Source of the DNA: Bradyrhizobium sp. Ce-3
GTDB taxonomy: Bacteria > Pseudomonadota > Alphaproteobacteria > Rhizobiales > Xanthobacteraceae
Reading direction: 5' to 3'
Assembly: GCF_022835695.1 (NCBI RefSeq)
Contig: NZ_BQUV01000001.1
Coordinates: 62,001 to 126,000, forward strand
Length of the DNA: 64,000 nucleotides
Part shown: positions 60,565 to 64,000 of the stretch, piece by piece
Numbering within the stretch: position 1 is the stretch's first letter
Layout: each line of letters opens with the position of its first letter
Made by a program: the position numbers and the translations under genes
Notes under the pieces: generated by a model
What the model was told of the DNA's origin: nothing
What the model saw: only the letters and a program-made list of their open reading frames with translations
Databases searched by the model: none

Positions 60565-61623
60565 ATGGCGCGTATGGTCCGCCAATCCCTCGTCAAATTC
60601 GATTCACCGCTGTGCGAGACGATCGTCGATACGCCCAAGCCGCAGGGACGCGAAGTGCTGGTGCGCATCGAGCGCTGCGGCCTGTGCCATTCCGATCTCC
60701 ACATCCAGGACGGTTACGCCGATCTCGGCGGCGGCAAGAAGCTCGACACCACGCGTGGCATGACCCTGCCCTTCACGCTCGGCCATGAGATCGCGGGTGT
60801 CGTGGACGAGGTCGGTCCGGATGCGCCGAAGGATCTGGTCGGAACGAAGAAGGCGGTCTTCCCCTGGATCGGCTGCGGCCAGTGCCGCGACTGTCTCGCC
60901 GGCGACGAGAATCTGTGCGTCAAGCAGCGCTTCCTCGGCGTCTCGATCGACGGCGGCTTCGCCACTCACGTGCTGGTGCCCGACGCGAAATACCTGCTCG
61001 ATTACGATCCGCTGCCGGTCAATCAGGCTGCGACGCTGATGTGCTCCGGCGTCACCGCCTATGGCGCGCTGAAGCGCCTGGTCGATCGTCCGCGCCAGCG
61101 CAATCTCTTGCTGATCGGGCTTGGCGGCGTCGGCATGATGGGCCTGTCGTTCGCGCAGGCGATGTTCAAGCAGCCGATCACGGTAGCCGATCTCAGCCCC
61201 GCGGCGCGCGAGACCGCGCTGAAGAACGGCGCGGCGGCTGCCTACGATCCCGCCGAACCCGATGTCATCAAGCGCATGCTGAAGGAGAGCGACGGCGGCT
61301 TCGACGGCGTCGTCGACTTTGCCGGCAACGAGAAGTCGATGGCGTTTGCGGTGTCGACGGTCGCACGCGGCGGCAAGATCGTGGTGTCCGGCCTGATGGG
61401 CGGCCAGTTCACGCTGCCGATGGTGCAATGGGTCTACAAGCGCATGACCATCGAAGGCTTCATGGTCGGCACGCTCGCCGAAGGCCAGGAGCTGATGGCG
61501 CTCGCGCGCGCCGGCAAGATCAAGCCGACGCCGATGAAGGAAGAGCCGATGGCCGACGTCCAGAAATGGATCGAAGAGCTGCGCGCCGGCAAGGTCGTGG
61601 GACGCATCGTCCTCAAGAACTAA
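60565..61623 (+). CDS. Zinc-containing alcohol dehydrogenase (MDR)
   Basis: A 352-residue zinc MDR enzyme. CGLCHSDLHIQDG gives the catalytic Cys and downstream GHE, and the structural zinc lobe CGQCRDCLAGDENLC has the four Cys. IGLGGVGMMGLSFAQAMF is the NAD(P) fold. The SDG variant of the cofactor loop is not decisive. A strong CAGGAG precedes the ATG. Its position directly after rsmA in the lpt-surA-pdxA-rsmA unit suggests it may be cotranscribed, but no functional link is known. A hairpin follows. Confidence 0.93.
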   Translation: MARMVRQSLVKFDSPLCETIVDTPKPQGREVLVRIERCGLCHSDLHIQDGYADLGGGKKLDTTRGMTLPFTLGHEIAGVVDEVGPDAPKDLVGTKKAVFPWIGCGQCRDCLAGDENLCVKQRFLGVSIDGGFATHVLVPDAKYLLDYDPLPVNQAATLMCSGVTAYGALKRLVDRPRQRNLLLIGLGGVGMMGLSFAQAMFKQPITVADLSPAARETALKNGAAAAYDPAEPDVIKRMLKESDGGFDGVVDFAGNEKSMAFAVSTVARGGKIVVSGLMGGQFTLPMVQWVYKRMTIEGFMVGTLAEGQELMALARAGKIKPTPMKEEPMADVQKWIEELRAGKVVGRIVLKN

Positions 61624-61629
61624 CGAAGA

Positions 61630-61662
61630 CGTCCCGCCGGCCGCGCGAGCGCCGGCGGGACG
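61630..61662 (+). terminator. GC-rich hairpin after adh
   Basis: CGTCCCGCCGGC pairs with GCCGGCGGGACG across nine bases, six bases after the stop. No T run follows, so strength is uncertain. Confidence 0.55.
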
Positions 61663-61905
61663 CAACCTTCTTGCGACATGCGCGCGAGCATTTGGTCGCG
61701 CGGTGCAGCTGCGGCGGGAACCTGACGGCCGAACGAAGCCGTCATTTCAGTCCGCGTTCCCAGGCCTTTGGCTTGCCGCAATTACGGCACGTCGCAAGCC
61801 TCAATTAAGCCCTACCCGTTCCGGATTTGCGGCGCATTGCGACCCAACTCTTTACCGAGATTGGCGTCACCAGCGTTTGCGTAAAAAAGAATACCGGGGA
61901 CGCGT

Positions 61906-62961
61906 ATGTCAAATCGTTCAGCGAAATTCGCTGCGGCGCTTGCCGTCAGCATGCTGGCCGGCGCCTTCAGCGCCATGGCCCAGACCGCCGCCAATCCGGC
62001 GAGCACCAATACTGCGAATGCCAATACTGCGGGTGCCAAGACGGCGGACACCTGCCTGTCCGCGCCAAAGGGAACCGCGCCTGCGGGGAGCCACTGGTTC
62101 TATCACCTCGATCGCGGCACCAAGAGCAAGTGCTGGTATCTCGGTGATGCCAAGACCAAGACCGTCGGAAAAACTGCGGCGGCGCAGCAGCAGCCCGCGG
62201 CCGCGCCTGACACAACGACGGCCGACGCGGCGCCGCTACAGAGCCAGCCCGCGCCGCAGAGCCAGCCCACGCCGCCGCAGCAGCCGGCGATGCGCAAATC
62301 CGTCGCCGATGCCCATGCCGAGTGGCCGCAGCCTGCCGCCGCCCCGGCCGCAAGCCCCGATCCCGCAACGTCAGCCGCGCCCGCCGCGGCCAACGCCCAG
62401 CCCTCGGACGTGAACGCCAGGTGGCTGGATGCATCGAGCATGGCCGGAACCAACGGCACAAGGCGCGCCGCGGACCAGCCGACGGTGGTCGCGCAGGCCG
62501 ATCCGGCGCCGCAACAGGCCGCCGCGCCGGCACCTGCTGCCCCTGCCACGGCCGAGGCATCCGCCGATAAGTCGTCCTCCTCGACGCAGATGCTGCTGGT
62601 CGTGATGGTCGGCGCGCTGGCGCTGGCCGGCCTGGTCAGCGCGCTGGTGTTCGGGCTGACCCGCACGCGTACGCCGCCCTATGAGATCAGCGACGAGTGG
62701 CGTGCGCCATGGGATTCGCTCCATACCGAGCCGGCGCCGCCGATGGCCGTCGTCAGCCGGGATCGTCCGTTGCGCCTGTCGGAGGCTGCGCCGCGCCGCA
62801 CCGAGACACCGGTTCCGCGCCGCGCCGAGACGCCGGCTCCACGCCGTGCCGAGGCGTCGGCTCCGCGCCGCGAGACGGCGCGCGCGCCGGATCAAGCCGA
62901 GCAAGACAACAAGCAGATCGCGGCGATGCTGCAGCGGCTGGCGCGCAGCGCGGCGAACTAG
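61906..62961 (+). CDS. Exported/anchored protein with two-Cys motif, one membrane helix and PRR repeats
   Basis: A 351-residue protein. A signal peptide (SAKFAAALAVSMLAGAFSAM, cut near AQT) is followed by a short block CLSAPKGTAPAGSHWFYHLD and KSKCWYLGD, with Cys50 and Cys76; this block looks like a small disulfide domain that I believe recurs in Bradyrhizobium. Then a Pro/Ala/Gln-rich linker, a membrane helix at about 228-251 (MLLVVMVGALALAGLVSALV), and a cytoplasmic-looking tail with four PRR-type repeats (296-325: PRRTETPV, PRRAETPA, PRRAEASA, PRRETARA). The C-terminus is helical. Function unknown. GGGGAC lies upstream. Confidence 0.75.
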   Translation: MSNRSAKFAAALAVSMLAGAFSAMAQTAANPASTNTANANTAGAKTADTCLSAPKGTAPAGSHWFYHLDRGTKSKCWYLGDAKTKTVGKTAAAQQQPAAAPDTTTADAAPLQSQPAPQSQPTPPQQPAMRKSVADAHAEWPQPAAAPAASPDPATSAAPAAANAQPSDVNARWLDASSMAGTNGTRRAADQPTVVAQADPAPQQAAAPAPAAPATAEASADKSSSSTQMLLVVMVGALALAGLVSALVFGLTRTRTPPYEISDEWRAPWDSLHTEPAPPMAVVSRDRPLRLSEAAPRRTETPVPRRAETPAPRRAEASAPRRETARAPDQAEQDNKQIAAMLQRLARSAAN

Positions 62962-63025
62962 GACGGATCCCAAAATCGAGACCCCATGATACGATTGCCT
63001 GCAATCACATCATGGGCACTATGGG

Positions 63026-63682
63026 CTACTTCTCAAGCTCACGCCGCAGGCCACGTACGAATTCGGTCAAGCCGGTTCTCCGCTGGCGCTTGAGCCTCTC
63101 GGCCTTCAGAATCGACTGCACTTCAGCAAATGCGTCGTCGACGTTCTGATTGACGACGATGTAGTCGTATTCCGCCCAATGGCTCAGTTCGTCGGAAGCC
63201 CGGCTCATCCGCCCGCGAATGACCTCCTCCGTGTCCTGTGCCCGCGTATGCAATCGCTTCTCAAGGTCGGCCGCCGAAGGTGGGAGGATAAAGACCCGCA
63301 CGACGTCGGTCTCTGATTTCTGGTGCAGTTGTTGCGTGCCCTGCCAGTCGATGTCGAACAGAACGTCCTGTCCCACCGACAACGCCGCCTCGACCGGCGC
63401 GCGCGGCGTGCCGTAGAGATTGTCAAAGACGGTTGCCCATTCGAGCAGTTCACCCTGCTCGACCATCTTCTCGAATTTCGGCCTGTTGACGAAAAAATAG
63501 TCGCGGGCTTCGACTTCGCCCGGGCGCTTCGAGCGCGTCGTCGCTGACACCGACATTTTCAGGCCCGGCTCGCGCTCAAGCAGCATGCGCGACAGCGTGG
63601 TCTTGCCGGCGCCCGAGGGCGACGACAGGACGAACATCAGTCCGCGCCGCTCAACGCCGTCAAAACCCTGCGCCGTCATCAT
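63026..63682 (-). CDS. gmk: Guanylate kinase
   Basis: A 218-residue enzyme phosphorylating GMP to GDP with ATP. MFVLSSPSGAGKTTLSRMLL has the P-loop; SVSATTRSKRPGEVEARDYF and VLFDIDWQGTQQLHQ are the GMP-binding parts. The N-terminal about 14 residues (MMTAQGFDGVERRG) are a local extension. Its ATG follows the yicC stop directly (TGA-ATGATG), so the two are coupled. It is on the minus strand, downstream of yicC. Confidence 0.98.
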   Translation of the reverse strand: MMTAQGFDGVERRGLMFVLSSPSGAGKTTLSRMLLEREPGLKMSVSATTRSKRPGEVEARDYFFVNRPKFEKMVEQGELLEWATVFDNLYGTPRAPVEAALSVGQDVLFDIDWQGTQQLHQKSETDVVRVFILPPSAADLEKRLHTRAQDTEEVIRGRMSRASDELSHWAEYDYIVVNQNVDDAFAEVQSILKAERLKRQRRTGLTEFVRGLRRELEK

Positions 63683-64000
63683 TCACTCCAGATTCTGGAC
63701 CTGTTCGCGGAACTGCTCGACCACGTTCTTCATCTCAAGCCCGGTATTGGTCAGCTCGACATCGTTCGACTTCGAGCAGCAGGTGTTGACCTCGCGATTG
63801 AACTCCTGCGCGAGGAAGTCGAGCCGCCGCCCCACGGGCCCGCCCTTGCCGATCATCTCGCGCGCCTGGCTAATGTGCGAGGCGATCCGGTCGAGCTCCT
63901 CGCGGATATCGGCCTTGGTGGCGATCAGGATCGCCTCCTGGCTCAGCCGGTCGGCATCGAAGCGGTCCGAGGTCTCCAGCAGCGCCGCGATCTGCTCGGC
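63683..64000 (-). CDS. yicC: YicC family endoribonuclease, C-terminal part (runs off window)
   Basis: The last about 105 residues are present: RFDADRLSQEAILIATKADI, then REELDRIASHISQAREMIGK, GKGGPVGRRLDFLAQEFNRE and NTCCSKSNDVELTNTGLEMK to VVEQFREQVQNLE. This is the conserved YicC C-terminal (DUF1732) region. YicC proteins cut or tag RNA (RhyB-type sRNA in E. coli). The stop is directly before the gmk ATG. The N-terminal part is outside the window. Confidence 0.95.
   Translation of the reverse strand, partial: AEQIAALLETSDRFDADRLSQEAILIATKADIREELDRIASHISQAREMIGKGGPVGRRLDFLAQEFNREVNTCCSKSNDVELTNTGLEMKNVVEQFREQVQNLE

Overview
The window is 64 kb of high-GC (about 64-65% by eye) alphaproteobacterial chromosome. 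It most resembles Bradyrhizobium or a close relative. The pointers are a eukaryote-type glutamine synthetase (glnII) with its divergent small gene gstI, an Hda-type DnaA regulator, a 739/735-residue-class PPK1 next to Ppx, many small exported proteins, and several families of palindromic intergenic repeats. This is an inference from protein character; no 16S or other marker is present. No tRNA, rRNA, CRISPR array, intact insertion sequence, phage or integrative element was seen.

Layout. (1) 1-7.9 kb: glnII (partial) behind a very good sigma-54 promoter, divergent gstI-like gene, then single small genes: an MliC-type lysozyme inhibitor, a tyrosine phosphatase, an SGNH hydrolase, an SDR, a RelE/ParE-type toxin-antitoxin pair, a GrlR-like protein, a DUF2161 nuclease-fold protein, a GNAT and a thioesterase. 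(2) 8-24.8 kb: BtuF-like binding protein, ArgE/DapE-like deacylase, a divergent MocR regulator/flavin-fold pair, a run of small exported proteins, CreA, an L,D-transpeptidase with a long linker and an apparent second half-domain, periplasmic glutathione peroxidase, polysaccharide deacetylase, DoxX, MaeB, and a large uncharacterised exported protein. (3) 24.9-36 kb: aspS, selO, LysR/oxidoreductase pair, VOC protein, DASS transporter, chromate transporter, acyltransferase, then a lower-GC patch with a frameshifted SgcJ/EcaC-type gene bracketed by a short direct repeat. (4) 36.5-49.8 kb: rnd, cspA, purMN, CDP-alcohol phosphatidyltransferase, hdaA, ppk1-ppx, TerC, ndk, ABC-F ATPase. (5) 49.9-64 kb: lipoprotein, holC-pepA, and the envelope/core operon lptF-lptG-lptD-surA-pdxA-rsmA-adh, then a membrane protein with a two-cysteine motif, and gmk-yicC at the edge.

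How it works together. Most of the content is housekeeping: nitrogen assimilation (glnII/gstI), purine synthesis (purMN, ndk, gmk), polyphosphate turnover (ppk1/ppx), replication control and repair (hdaA, holC), RNA metabolism (rnd, yicC, rsmA, aspS), and outer-membrane biogenesis (LptFGD with SurA). The accessory content is mainly small exported proteins, one toxin-antitoxin pair and regulator/target pairs.

No obvious undescribed multi-gene defence or biosynthetic system is present. The most unusual signals are small-scale: an operator palindrome overlapping the antitoxin start codon, a 21-bp perfect palindrome upstream of a GNAT gene, 121-122 bp composite repeats in two inverted copies, a predicted Shine-Dalgarno-sequestering stem before a tiny membrane ORF, 15-bp tandem repeats upstream of cspA, and a one-base frameshifted gene lying between direct repeats.
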